A stretch of DNA of 64,000 bases from Oceanicaulis sp. (GTDB lineage: Bacteria > Pseudomonadota > Alphaproteobacteria > Caulobacterales > Maricaulaceae), in NCBI GenBank assembly GCA_040112665.1, contig CP157796.1, forward strand, positions 746,813 through 810,812, given 5' to 3'. A program made the position numbers and the translations under genes. The notes under the pieces are model-generated. The model was not told the origin of the DNA. It did not search any database and saw nothing but the letters and a program-made list of their open reading frames with translations. Positions within the stretch are counted from its first letter, which is position 1. Each line of letters opens with the position of its first letter. Below are positions 26,464 through 43,384 of the stretch, piece after piece.

Positions 26464-27650
26464 TCCGACCAGAGTTCCGAAAGGGCTGCGACCAGGCGGT
26501 CGATGTCGTCCTCGGTATGCACCGGCGAGGGCGTGATGCGAAGACGTTCCGATCCCTTGGGAACGGTCGGATAGTTGATCGGCTGCACATAGATGCCGTG
26601 CCGGGCCATCAGCCAGTCGCTGATGCGCTTGCACTTGACCGGATCGCCGACCATCACCGGCACGATATGGCTGGGATTGTCGAGCGTCGGGATGCCGATC
26701 TGAGCCAGGCGCTCGCGCACCAGCCGGACATTGCGCTGCTGACGCATCCGCTCGATCTCAGACACCTTCAAATGACGCACCGCCGCCAGCGCGCCGGCGG
26801 CGACCGCAGGCGGCAGGGCGGTGGTGAAGATGAAGCCCGAGGCGAAGGAGCGGATGAAGTCGCACAGCGCGGTGGAGGCGGCGATATACCCGCCCAGCAC
26901 GCCGTAGGCCTTGCCCAGCGTGCCTTCGATCACCGTCAACCGGTCCATCAGCCCTTCGCGCTCGGCGATGCCGCCGCCGCGCGGGCCGTAAAGCCCCACC
27001 GCATGCACCTCGTCGAGATAGGTCATCGCGCCATGTTTCTCAGCGACCTCGCAGATCTCCGCGATCGGGGCGATGTCGCCGTCCATCGAATAGACGGACT
27101 CGAACGCGACCAGCTTGGGCCGGTCGGGATCCATCGCGCTAAGACGGCGGTCGAGATCTTCAGGATCGTTATGGGCGAAGACGTGCTTTTCCGCGCGCGA
27201 ATGGCGGATGCCTTCGATCATCGAGGCGTGATTGAGCGCGTCGGACAGGACGATGCAGCCGGGAATGCGCGCGGCCAGCGTGCCCAGCGCCGCCCAGTTC
27301 GACACATAGCCGGAGGTGAACAGAAGCGCCGCCTCCTTGCCGTGAAGGTCGGCGAGCTCGCGCTCGAGCAGGACGTGGTAATGGTTCGTGCCCGAGATGT
27401 TGCGCGTGCCGCCCGCCCCTGCGCCGCAGCGGTCGAGGGCCTCGTGCATGGCGCCGAGCACGGACGGGTGCTGGCCCATCCCCAGATAGTCGTTCGAGCA
27501 CCAGACGGTGACTTCGCTTTTTTCCTCGCCGTCGTATTTCGTGGCGACGGGGAAGGACCCCTTGCGCCGTTCGATGTCGGCGAAGACGCGGTAATTGCCT
27601 TCGGCCTTGAGCCCGGCGAGTTCGCCTTTGAAGAACGTTTCGAAGTCCAT
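26430..27650 (-). CDS. hemA: HemA, 5-aminolevulinate synthase
   Basis: 406 residues from the ATG at 27650 ([20 protein letters not shown]). Alpha-oxoamine synthase features: [50 protein letters not shown] and the PLP lysine in [14 protein letters not shown]. It makes 5-aminolevulinate from glycine and succinyl-CoA (Shemin route), the precursor of all tetrapyrroles. Placement inside the PGC lets precursor supply rise with pigment demand; whether a second hemA exists elsewhere cannot be seen. Confidence 0.95.
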   Translation of the reverse strand: MDFETFFKGELAGLKAEGNYRVFADIERRKGSFPVATKYDGEEKSEVTVWCSNDYLGMGQHPSVLGAMHEALDRCGAGAGGTRNISGTNHYHVLLERELADLHGKEAALLFTSGYVSNWAALGTLAARIPGCIVLSDALNHASMIEGIRHSRAEKHVFAHNDPEDLDRRLSAMDPDRPKLVAFESVYSMDGDIAPIAEICEVAEKHGAMTYLDEVHAVGLYGPRGGGIAEREGLMDRLTVIEGTLGKAYGVLGGYIAASTALCDFIRSFASGFIFTTALPPAVAAGALAAVRHLKVSEIERMRQQRNVRLVRERLAQIGIPTLDNPSHIVPVMVGDPVKCKRISDWLMARHGIYVQPINYPTVPKGSERLRITPSPVHTEDDIDRLVAALSELWSECALNRHFDVA

Positions 27651-27664
27651 CGATCCCCCTCCCG

Positions 27665-28441
27665 TCAAAGATCGGGCGACCGGCGCGGGTCCCGCGCCGG
27701 AAGAAGCCAACGCCACAGCGCCGCGTCAGGCAGCGGAAGGGCGAGAAACAGATGCTCGATCGCGCCGAGCGCGGCGAGCGTGCCGAGCAGGCCCAGCGAG
27801 GCGGCCGCGAACGCGGTCTCCGCGGTCGCAGCGCCCCAGAGCAGAAGCCCTGCAGCCACGCTGATCGAGATGGTGGTGAGCACGAAGAACAGCCCGGCCG
27901 GTCTGGGGCTGAAATAGCTGTGCAGATAGGCCAGCCGGCGCGGCAGGAACTCGTCGGTGAAATGCGGCGCGCCCAGGAACAGATTGAGCTTGGAGCTCAG
28001 CCTGAGCACGAACAGAAGCCCGAAGACGTAGAACCCCACCGCGTTCGCCGCGCCCAGGCTCATAAGGCCGAGCACCACGACCGTGGCCGCCAGCGCGATC
28101 TCGTGATGGATCAGGGTCGCCGCCGCCTCGCGGAAGCGCGGCCAGCCCGTCGCTTCGGGCCGGCAGGGCGCCCGGTTGGGGCCGGTCACGTATCCGAACA
28201 GAAAGCTCATCTCGTGCCAGGCCCAGATCACCAGCGCGGCCAGAGCGCCGCCATAGGCGGCGGCCGGACCCGTCACGTCGCGCAAGCCCCAGACCACGCC
28301 GAGCGCGGCGACGGCCAGCACGCTGACCACGATCATGGCCACGGTGCGCGCCAAATCGCTGCGCTCGCCCAGCACGAAGATCGCGCCGGTGGAGGCCCAC
28401 CAGAGCACCATCATGGCCAGGATCGGCGCGATCAGCTCCAT
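27665..28441 (-). CDS. puhE: PuhE, photosynthetic complex assembly membrane protein
   Basis: 258 residues with about seven hydrophobic segments. Recognisable by [16 protein letters not shown] and [20 protein letters not shown], conserved in PuhE (DUF3623). In R. capsulatus its loss changes reaction-centre/LH1 yield and pigment production; the mechanism is unknown. Lies 10 bp after acsF and 14 bp ahead of hemA in the same direction, the same order as in other purple PGCs. Confidence 0.9.
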   Translation of the reverse strand: MELIAPILAMMVLWWASTGAIFVLGERSDLARTVAMIVVSVLAVAALGVVWGLRDVTGPAAAYGGALAALVIWAWHEMSFLFGYVTGPNRAPCRPEATGWPRFREAAATLIHHEIALAATVVVLGLMSLGAANAVGFYVFGLLFVLRLSSKLNLFLGAPHFTDEFLPRRLAYLHSYFSPRPAGLFFVLTTISISVAAGLLLWGAATAETAFAAASLGLLGTLAALGAIEHLFLALPLPDAALWRWLLPARDPRRSPDL

Positions 28442-28451
28442 CAGCGGCGCC

Positions 28452-29537
28452 TCACCAGGCCGGCTGCAGGCGAACGTCCGCCGGAGCCTCGTTCTTCAGC
28501 GTGGGCATGAAGTAGAGCCCGGCGAAGATCGCCGCGGCCTGCACCCCGCACACGCCGCGCTTGAGCGCGCCCATGATCCCGCCTTCTTCCTTGGCGGCCC
28601 ACATGCGGTCCATCACCTTGCGCAAGCTTTCGAGCTTGGTGCGGAACTTCGGATTGTCGATGTCCAGCACGATCGGGAAGACCTGGCGGGTGATCTGATT
28701 GCAGATCGAGAACACCTGGTAGTCGTACTCGGTCGGATCGAGGCCCAGCGCCTTGTGGAAGTGCGGCCGGGCGTGGTCGCGCACATACATCGTCGAGTAC
28801 ACGGCGGTGAGGAAGAACTTGATCCACAGCACGTTCAGCCCGGTCAGGAGCTTGGGGTTCGCGCGCATGATCAGCGCGAAGGCCTCGCCGTGCTTGAACT
28901 CGTCGTTACACCACTCCTTGAACCACGCGAAGATCGGGTGGAAGCGCTTGTCGGGATGGCGCTCGAGCTGGCGGTAGATCGAGATGTACCGTGCATAGCC
29001 GATCTTCTCGGACAGGTAGGTCGCGTAGAAGATGAACTTGGGCTTGAAGAAGGTGTACTTCTTGGTCTTTGTCAGGAAGCCCAGATCCACCCCGATCCCG
29101 TAATCCTTCAGGCAGGTGTTGATGAAGCCGGCGTGCCGGCTTTCGTCGCGCGCCATGTACTTGAAGAGCTTGCGGGTGTCGGGGTTCTTCGTGTTCTTCA
29201 CGATCTCCCCGTAGAGCACGCAGCCGGAGAATTCCGCGGTCAGCGAGCTGACCAGGAAGTCCACGAACTCCTTCTGGAGTTCCTCGGGCAGGCTCGTCAG
29301 CGCGTTGTCGAAGGCCTCGGTGCGCTTGAAATGGCCCTTGTTGGGGTCGCTCTCGAGATCCTCGATCAGCTTGTCCCATTCGGCGCGCACCGGCTCGACG
29401 TCGAGCGCGTCAAACTCCTCGAAATCGGTGGTGTAGAAGCGCGGAGACAGCATGGTCGTCTCCTGGGCCATGCGCGTGGTCTCGTTCGCCTCGCGCGCCG
29501 CCTTCATCGCGGCGGTCTCTTTCACATGGGCGTTCAT
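28452..29537 (-). CDS. acsF: AcsF, oxygen-dependent Mg-protoporphyrin IX monomethyl ester cyclase
   Basis: 361 residues from the ATG at 29537, which overlaps the stop of the 97-residue gene (ATGA). Di-iron ligands appear as Glu in [26 protein letters not shown] and [27 protein letters not shown] is the standard family N-terminus. It forms the isocyclic ring with O2. Together with bchE the organism has both cyclases, as expected for a phototroph meeting changing oxygen. Some homologues need a BciE/Ycf54 partner; none is seen here. Confidence 0.95.
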   Translation of the reverse strand: MNAHVKETAAMKAAREANETTRMAQETTMLSPRFYTTDFEEFDALDVEPVRAEWDKLIEDLESDPNKGHFKRTEAFDNALTSLPEELQKEFVDFLVSSLTAEFSGCVLYGEIVKNTKNPDTRKLFKYMARDESRHAGFINTCLKDYGIGVDLGFLTKTKKYTFFKPKFIFYATYLSEKIGYARYISIYRQLERHPDKRFHPIFAWFKEWCNDEFKHGEAFALIMRANPKLLTGLNVLWIKFFLTAVYSTMYVRDHARPHFHKALGLDPTEYDYQVFSICNQITRQVFPIVLDIDNPKFRTKLESLRKVMDRMWAAKEEGGIMGALKRGVCGVQAAAIFAGLYFMPTLKNEAPADVRLQPAW

Positions 29538-29827
29538 AGCTTCCTCCCAGCCGAAAAGCTGACTTCGTAGAGTTCGGTGATCTCCAGGCTCGCCAGGAAG
29601 CGTGTCCATTGCCGGCCGAGCCAGCCGGCGCGCATCACCGTGGCGGTGCGGGCGTAGGAGGCGCGTTCGCCGAACTCGACCCGGATCGGTTCGCCGTGCA
29701 CGCGGACCTTGTCGCCGGGAAAGATCGGCACTTCGCCGTCCAGCGCCACATGGGCGTGGAGATGTTCGTTGGTGTGTTCGACCTCGATCGTGCAGGGCAC
29801 GTCGAAGCGGCGGGGCGCGCGGCTCAT
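29534..29827 (-). CDS. Conserved PGC protein of unknown function between puhC and acsF (97 aa)
   Basis: 97 residues, coupled on both sides: ATGA overlaps with puhC upstream and acsF downstream. No membrane helix. The middle part ([20 protein letters not shown] then [11 protein letters not shown]) has alternating hydrophobic residues with turns, suggesting a small beta domain, followed by a more helical [19 protein letters not shown] gene of this size and place is usual in purple PGCs next to acsF, but I know no demonstrated role. Coupling to acsF makes a cyclase accessory or puh assembly role possible. Confidence 0.75.
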   Translation of the reverse strand: MSRAPRRFDVPCTIEVEHTNEHLHAHVALDGEVPIFPGDKVRVHGEPIRVEFGERASYARTATVMRAGWLGRQWTRFLASLEITELYEVSFSAGRKL

Positions 29828-30300
29828 GGGGCGGCTCCTTCGGTGCGGGCGGTGGTCACCGCGGCGTGGCGGTCGAGCAGCGCCTCGAAAAGCCCGACAT
29901 TGTCCGGGCCGAACGCGCCGAGATAGATCTGCACGCCGCTGGCCGGATCGGTCAGCCAGACGTCTCCGCTCTCGTGACGGCTCAGCCGGACCGGGGTTTC
30001 CGGACCGTAGCCGCGCATGCGGCGCTGGCGGGCCACCCCGCGCATGACCGAGCGTACGAAGACGCCTTCGTTCTCGCCGTAATCGAGCAGGCGCGCGCCG
30101 GTGCCCGCATCCCAGACCGCGACGACGCCGCCGGGCTCGTCGGTGAAGCGCAGCTCGGCGGCCGCGACCGCCGGCGTGCGGGGTTCATAGACGGTCGGGC
30201 CGCCGTTGAGCTGCACGATCCCGACCATCGCGATCGTGGCGATCACGATGACGATCAGGCCCTGAACGGCGCGGCGATGGATGACTTCCTGCTTGGTCAT
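29824..30300 (-). CDS. puhC: PuhC, photosynthetic complex assembly protein
   Basis: 158 residues. One N-terminal helix ([20 protein letters not shown], about residues 11-30) anchors a periplasmic domain with [29 protein letters not shown] [19 protein letters not shown] and a closing [18 protein letters not shown], all family hallmarks. PuhC is needed for normal assembly of the RC-LH1 complex in R. capsulatus. Lies 25 bp after puhB, with its stop overlapping the next gene. Confidence 0.9.
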   Translation of the reverse strand: MTKQEVIHRRAVQGLIVIVIATIAMVGIVQLNGGPTVYEPRTPAVAAAELRFTDEPGGVVAVWDAGTGARLLDYGENEGVFVRSVMRGVARQRRMRGYGPETPVRLSRHESGDVWLTDPASGVQIYLGAFGPDNVGLFEALLDRHAAVTTARTEGAAP

Positions 30301-30325
30301 GGCGTTCGATCCCGTCCTTTACGGG

Positions 30326-31003
30326 TCAGCTGTTGGCGAGCGCGGCGCCGCCTCCCATCGCCGCCGCCTGGCGGCCGGGGGTTTCGGTTTCAACCGCGAT
30401 CTTGCGGGCGGGCTGTCCGGCCTTTTCGGCCAGAGCGGCGCCCAGGATCTCGGCGGCCTTCGCCGCGTCGGGCACGCCGCGCAGCATCGGCTGGGCGTGC
30501 AGCACCCGCCAGGGGCGGACATGCGGCCAGAGCTGCACGTAAGCCGCCCGGTCGGGACCGGTGAGCTGGAGCGGAATGTCGCCGTCCCCGCCCTTGCGGA
30601 CCTTCAGGGCGGCCGAGCCGACCACCTTGAAGGGGATGTTCACCGCCTTGGGCAGGGCGACGCCGGCGCGGATCACCACCCGTTCGCTGGTCACCGAGTA
30701 GATGGTCGAGCGCGCGATCAGCCAGGCCAGAAGGGACAGCAGCCCCAGCGTGGCCACGGCCAGAAGCGCGACGGACACCACGTCCAGGGCGGCGGTGGCC
30801 GCCCCGGCGCCGGCGGCCAGGCTCGCCCAGGCCTTCCAGATCGCGATCACGGTGAAGTAGATCGCGACGGCGCGAACGTGAAACACGTGCATGGCCAGCG
30901 ACTTCCATTCCGGCGCACCCTGCCAGAGCAGGCGTTCGCCCTTGGGAAGCTCCTCAGGCAGGCCGGGGATGGGCTCAGGTTTGATCTTGTCGGGGTCGCA
31001 CAT
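30326..31003 (-). CDS. puhB: PuhB, photosynthetic complex assembly protein (PH-like domain)
   Basis: 225 residues. LPKGERLLWQGAPEWKSLAM is the conserved beginning; two or three hydrophobic helices follow, then a bacterial PH-like segment STIYSVTSERVVIRAGVALP and VNIPFKVVGSAALKVRKGG. PuhB dimerises and helps assemble the reaction centre. The start shares one base with the puhA stop (TGATG). The C-terminal 40 residues are Ala-rich. Confidence 0.92.
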   Translation of the reverse strand: MCDPDKIKPEPIPGLPEELPKGERLLWQGAPEWKSLAMHVFHVRAVAIYFTVIAIWKAWASLAAGAGAATAALDVVSVALLAVATLGLLSLLAWLIARSTIYSVTSERVVIRAGVALPKAVNIPFKVVGSAALKVRKGGDGDIPLQLTGPDRAAYVQLWPHVRPWRVLHAQPMLRGVPDAAKAAEILGAALAEKAGQPARKIAVETETPGRQAAAMGGGAALANS

Positions 31004-31773
31004 CAGATCCAGGGCTCCTGACGGTCGGAGGTCGCATAGAGGAGGCCCCCGGCGTAGTAGGCGCTGATCTTGTCTTCCTCGAGCCGGGTGACCTGGTCGG
31101 GCGAGGCGTGCGCGGGCACGCCGGCGAACTGGCCGGCCAGGATCGCCTTGACCTTGGCCTGACGCGCCTTGCCGTGAATGTTCACGAAGGCGTAGGGCAG
31201 CAGCACCTTGCGTCCGCCCTCGGCCAGCTCGACTTCGTGATAGCGGATCAGCGCCTCGGCCCGGTCGACCCAGACGTCGCTGATGACGCCGGCGGTCTCG
31301 CCGTCCGCGCCGATCACGGCCATGCCGCGCGGATCGGGATCGCCCTTGGCGATGTCGAAATCGGGCAGCAGGCGCATCGGGACGATCTTCGGCAGCCCTT
31401 CATGGGTGACGTCCGGCTTGTCCTCGCGCAGCACGTAGGCGCCGGGACCGACCCCCGAGGTCATCGGATCGCCGACCGGTTCGGACGGAGAGCCCGGCCA
31501 GACCGCGAGCCGCTTCATCTTGTCGGCGGCGGGGTCGCGCTTGCCGTCGGGCTTGAAGGAAACCGAGCCGTCGGCCTGACGGAACTCCTTCTGGGTCGGG
31601 TACCAGACCGCGCCCGGGGTCTCGAGCTTGGCCGGGTTGTCGGTCTCGAGCGGGTAGCCTTCGCGCCGGTCTTCGCGGCGCAGATAAAAGACCAGTCCGA
31701 TGAAGAAGAGCACGAACGCCATGAACAGAAGCGTCGTGAGATCGAACGAGCCGTTGATGATTCCACCAGACAT
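31003..31773 (-). CDS. puhA: PuhA, photosynthetic reaction centre H subunit
   Basis: 256 residues. One membrane helix near the N-terminus (LTTLLFMAFVLFFIGLVFYL, about residues 12-31) followed by REDRREGYPLE and a cytoplasmic PRC-barrel domain with KIVPMRLLPDFDIAKGDPDPRG. Caps the PufLM core and gates proton transfer to QB. The order lhaA-puhA-puhB-puhC is classical. It starts 22 bp after lhaA; in other purple bacteria puhA has an extra promoter inside lhaA, which I cannot test here. Confidence 0.96.
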   Translation of the reverse strand: MSGGIINGSFDLTTLLFMAFVLFFIGLVFYLRREDRREGYPLETDNPAKLETPGAVWYPTQKEFRQADGSVSFKPDGKRDPAADKMKRLAVWPGSPSEPVGDPMTSGVGPGAYVLREDKPDVTHEGLPKIVPMRLLPDFDIAKGDPDPRGMAVIGADGETAGVISDVWVDRAEALIRYHEVELAEGGRKVLLPYAFVNIHGKARQAKVKAILAGQFAGVPAHASPDQVTRLEEDKISAYYAGGLLYATSDRQEPWI

Positions 31774-31795
31774 GGTCAGGCCTCCTTTTCAGCCC

Positions 31796-33229
31796 TCAAC
31801 CCGGAAACTCGGCGAGCCCGAATTTCCCGGATCTGCGTTGTCCGCCGCCGCCGGCGTGGCGGGCGAGCGGGCCGATCGCTGCAAGCGCGGCGAACAGCAA
31901 ACCGATTTCAATGTGATAGACGACCGAGTAGCCCACCGCCGGGCCCTGCCAGGCCGGGCCGAGGGTTCCGGCCTCCGCCAGAGCGTGCACCAGATCGCGG
32001 ATCGAGCCGCCGGCGATGACGGCGATCCCGGCGGCGGTCGCCTGGACCGCGCCCCAGGCGCCCAGCGCCAGGCCCGATCCGTTCGCCTCGCCGAGCTCCA
32101 TCGCCGCGGTCAGCGTGCCCACCGAGAACAATCCGCCGCCGAGCCCGATCAGCACCGCGCCCACGCGGAAGAAGAGCGGCGAGCCCAGCGGGTCGGACAG
32201 GATCACCGCGGCGAAAGCGAAGACCCCGATCACCATGCCGTAGGCGGCGAGCCGGTGCGGGTCCTGGCCCGCGCCGAGTCCGCGCGCAGCCAGACCGAAG
32301 CCCGCCAGCGCGCCCAGCGCCCACAGCGCGGTGAGCAGCGTCGTGCCCGCGACCGACAAGCCGAGGACTTCGCCGCCATAAGGTTCGAGCAGCACGTCCT
32401 GCATCGAAAAGGCCGCAGCGCCGAGGCCCACCGCGATCAGCAGACGTGCCGGGCGCCCGCCGGCGGCGAACGCCTTCCAGGCGTCGGCGAAGGCGGGGCG
32501 GTCGCGATCCGCGGCGGTCAGGGCCGGCGCGCGCGCCTCCTGCCGCCAGAGCGCGACGATGTTGAGCGCGATGGTGAGCGCGGCCGCGCCCTGGATGACC
32601 TGAACGAGGCGCATCTCGGAGAAGTCGGCGAGCAGAAGGCTGATCACGATCGCGCTTAAGAGCATGCCGACTAGCAGCATGACGTAGAGCAGCGCCACCA
32701 CGCGCGGCCGGTCAGCCTCGTCGGCGAGATCGGTGGCGAGCGCCAGGCCCGCGGTCTGGGTGGTGTGAAGCCCCGCGCCGACCAGAAGGAAGGCGAGCGC
32801 GCTGGCGGCCGGGCCGAGCCAAGCCGGCGCGTCGGTGTTGCCGCCCATCAGCAGCAGAGCGAACGGCATGATGGCGAGCCCGCCGAACTGCATCAGCGAG
32901 CCGAACCAGATATAGGGCACGCGCCGCCAGCCGAGCGCGGAGGCGTGATAGTCGGACTTGAACCCGATGAGCGCGCGCAGCGGCGCGAAGACCAGCGGCA
33001 GGCCGACCATCAGCGCGACGAGCCAGGCGGGCACGCCGAGCTCGGCGATCATCACCCGGTTCAGCGTGCCGGTGAGCAGGACCGCGGCCATGCCCACCGA
33101 GACCTGAAACAGCGACAGGCGCAAAAGACGCCCGAGCGGAAGCTCCTTCGTCGCGACGTCCGCAAAGGGGAGCATGGCCTTGACCAGCTCCGCCCAGCGG
33201 CGCGCGTTCTCGGAAGCCCGGTCGGTCAT
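31796..33229 (-). CDS. lhaA: LhaA, light-harvesting 1 assembly protein (PucC/BCD family transporter)
   Basis: 477 residues from the ATG at 33229, overlapping the bchM stop (ATGA). About twelve membrane segments of the MFS-like bacteriochlorophyll-delivery family: LFQVSVGMAAVLLTGTLNRV, RALIGFKSDYHASALGWRRVPYIW, GLHTTQTAGLALATDLA, FSMQDVLLEPYGGEVLGLSV. Proposed to hand bacteriochlorophyll to nascent LH1 polypeptides. A second member of the same family lies next to bchG. Confidence 0.92.
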   Translation of the reverse strand: MTDRASENARRWAELVKAMLPFADVATKELPLGRLLRLSLFQVSVGMAAVLLTGTLNRVMIAELGVPAWLVALMVGLPLVFAPLRALIGFKSDYHASALGWRRVPYIWFGSLMQFGGLAIMPFALLLMGGNTDAPAWLGPAASALAFLLVGAGLHTTQTAGLALATDLADEADRPRVVALLYVMLLVGMLLSAIVISLLLADFSEMRLVQVIQGAAALTIALNIVALWRQEARAPALTAADRDRPAFADAWKAFAAGGRPARLLIAVGLGAAAFSMQDVLLEPYGGEVLGLSVAGTTLLTALWALGALAGFGLAARGLGAGQDPHRLAAYGMVIGVFAFAAVILSDPLGSPLFFRVGAVLIGLGGGLFSVGTLTAAMELGEANGSGLALGAWGAVQATAAGIAVIAGGSIRDLVHALAEAGTLGPAWQGPAVGYSVVYHIEIGLLFAALAAIGPLARHAGGGGQRRSGKFGLAEFPG

Positions 33230-33923
33230 GCGCGCCTGAGCTCCATCGCCTGGGAAATGTAGAAGAACTCGTCGACCCGGACGGTGCGTCCGACCGTCCA
33301 GCCTGCAAGGCCCGGATGGTCGGCGATGCGCCGGCGCAGGCCCGCTTCGGACACCGGCACGATGGCCGGGGAGCGGTCGGATTTGGGGAACAGCTTGCCC
33401 GCCAGCCACAGCGCGGTGAGCATCGGTGTGCGCGGCGCGAAGGTGAAGATCACCTGCTCGCGCGCCCGGGAGGCGAGCCCGGCGATCATGTCGGTCATGT
33501 CGTCGGGCCGGTAGTGGATGATGCTGTCCATCGCGACCACCCGGTCGACCGGCGCACCGTCGGGATCGAGCATGTCGCCGGCGCGGAAGCGCACCCGCTC
33601 GCGCACATGCTCAGGCGCGCGCTCGGCGGCGATGTCCAGAAGCGTGGAGGCGAGATCGACCGCCTCGACGTCCGCGCCGCGCTCAGCCATGGCGAAGGCG
33701 AGCTGGCCCGCGCCGCAGCCCGCGTCGAGCACGCTCTCGCCGCCGAGTTCTGCGGGCAGCCAGTCGAGGATGGTGTCGCGGATCATGTCGCGGCCCGCGC
33801 GCACCTTGGCGCGCACGCCGCTGACCGGCGCGTCGGAGGTGAGCTTCGCCCAAGCCTCGGACGCCGTGCGGTCGAAATAGGTCTCGAGCGCGTCGCGGCG
33901 CTGCTGGTAGGTCGCGCCAGCCA

Positions 33924-33924
<1 letters not shown>
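33226..33924 (-). CDS. bchM: BchM, Mg-protoporphyrin IX O-methyltransferase
   Basis: 232 residues from the ATG at 33924, which shares its last base position with the bchL stop (TGATG). SAM-binding motif SVLDAGCGAGQLAFAMAERG near residue 65; AMDSIIHYRPDDM and FTFAPRTPMLTALWLAGKLFP are typical of BchM/ChlM. Methylates the C13 propionate of Mg-protoporphyrin, giving the substrate for AcsF and BchE. Start chosen by overlap and by MAGATYQQRRDALETYFDR. Confidence 0.94.
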
Positions 33925-42113
<8,189 letters not shown>

Positions 42114-42168
42114 GGCGCGCCCTCCTGCGCATCTACAGGATCGGAGCGTAAGTCAGCCGTTTCGGAAG

Positions 42169-42202
42169 TGTCAACTTTTATGGACGTTCCAGATTGTGGA
42201 CA
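42169..42202. promoter_or_regulatory. Degenerate PpsR/CrtJ-type sites upstream of bchF
   Basis: TGTCAACTTTTATGGACG (42169-42186) and CGTTCCAGATTGTGGACA (42185-42202) each match TGT-N12-ACA with one wrong outer base and overlap by 2 bp. The first is close to the perfect palindrome above bchG. The whole element begins GTGTC and ends GACAC. It lies 56-89 bp upstream of the bchF ATG. The rest of the 42114-42447 gap between bchF and ppaA holds no gene I can support. Confidence 0.45.
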
Positions 42203-42370
42203 CCTGGCCCGCCGCACCCCGAAGCGCTTGAAATGCCGAGCGAATACTTTGGTAAACCGGAAATGCTAGCCAGCATCAAAATATACTGTCATGCTGTAAG
42301 GATAATAACAGGCGGCTCGAGACTCGGCTTCACGTCCGTCACGTTCCGCCAGCGGCGCATGGATGAAATA

Positions 42371-42383
42371 AATGCGTCGCATT
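42371..42383. promoter_or_regulatory. Short perfect palindrome upstream of ppaA
   Basis: AATGCGTCGCATT (6-bp arms around a T) lies 65 bp before the ppaA start in an AT-richer patch. It differs from the PpsR boxes and could be an operator for ppaA-ppsR. Chance occurrence is possible. Confidence 0.3.
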
Positions 42384-42447
42384 CATATGCGTGGCGGCGG
42401 CTGTTCTGGCCTTTTTCTTCGTCACGCCGGGAGGAAAGGGTAGGCTC

Positions 42448-43368
42448 ATGGCGGGCGCAGCGCTTGAACGGTTCGGACTGGCGGGTCTCGCCCGCGCGGC
42501 TCAACAATCGCTCGACTTGCGCAGTTGGGGCTCCGGCGGCGGCAAGATCGATTTCGACACCACCGGCCCGTCGCGCGAAGTGCTCGACAAGCTGATCGAG
42601 GCGGAAATCATTCCCCGCCTGATGCTCACCAGCCGGCAGAGTGCGGACCTCGAACCCGCCGCCGAGCCCGATACGAACGCCCCGGCGCTCGATCCGGCTG
42701 CGATCGACGCCTTCGCCCGCCGCGCCATTACGCATGACCCCGATACGCTGGTGTCCGAAGTCAACGCGCTGATGGCTGCGGGCGTGTCCCATGAGGACGT
42801 GCTCCTGAAGCTGCTCGCCCCGGCGGCGCGCAGGCTCGGCCGGTTATGGGACGAAGACCTCGTCGACTTCGCCGACGTCACGATCGGGCTCATGAAGCTG
42901 CACCGCGTGCTCGAACGGCTGAACGCCGACACCCCCAGCGGAATGGGCGCAGGCGGCGTCGCGCCGCGGGTGCTTCTGGCGCCGGCCCCCGGCGAACAGC
43001 ATGTGTTCGGCGTGGTCATGGTCGGCGAGTTCTTCGCGCGGTCGGGCTGGCGCGTGCGCTGCGAATCGTCTTCGGAGAACGACGCGCTCCTGCCCTCTCT
43101 CGCGGCGGACCATTTCGACGTGCTGGGCCTGTCGGCGAGTTCCGATCTCAGCCTGAAGGCGCTCAAGGGCGTCGTCCGCAAGGCGCGCGAAGCCTCCCGC
43201 AACCCCGATCTTTTCGTCATGGTCGGCGGTCAGGCGTTCAACAAGGATCTCGGCCTGGCCCGGCGGATCGGCGCGGACGCGACCGCGACCGACGGGGTGC
43301 GTGCAGTTGTCACAGCCGAGCGTATGGTTCATAGGCTTGCGCGCGCTGAAGGGGCGCTCACGCAATAA
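42448..43368 (+). CDS. ppaA: PpaA/AerR, B12-binding regulator of photosynthesis genes
   Basis: 306 residues from the ATG at 42448, with GGAGGAAAGGG upstream. Helical N-terminal half (DEDLVDFADVTIGLMKLHRVL) precedes a cobalamin-binding Rossmann domain: APAPGEQHVFGVVMVGEFF (the E-x-H-x-x-G motif, His near residue 185), VLGLSASSDLS and VMVGGQAFN. AerR/PpaA proteins bind B12 and act as light-dependent antirepressors of CrtJ/PpsR. It sits directly upstream of ppsR with 16 bp between, the usual pairing. Confidence 0.9.
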   Translation: MAGAALERFGLAGLARAAQQSLDLRSWGSGGGKIDFDTTGPSREVLDKLIEAEIIPRLMLTSRQSADLEPAAEPDTNAPALDPAAIDAFARRAITHDPDTLVSEVNALMAAGVSHEDVLLKLLAPAARRLGRLWDEDLVDFADVTIGLMKLHRVLERLNADTPSGMGAGGVAPRVLLAPAPGEQHVFGVVMVGEFFARSGWRVRCESSSENDALLPSLAADHFDVLGLSASSDLSLKALKGVVRKAREASRNPDLFVMVGGQAFNKDLGLARRIGADATATDGVRAVVTAERMVHRLARAEGALTQ

Positions 43369-43384
43369 CCATTAAGGCGAAGGC

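Noticed and set aside
42287..42310. TGT...ACA pairs upstream of ppaA as PpsR boxes
   Set aside because: Spacing is 10 rather than 12 bases and the arms are not complementary.
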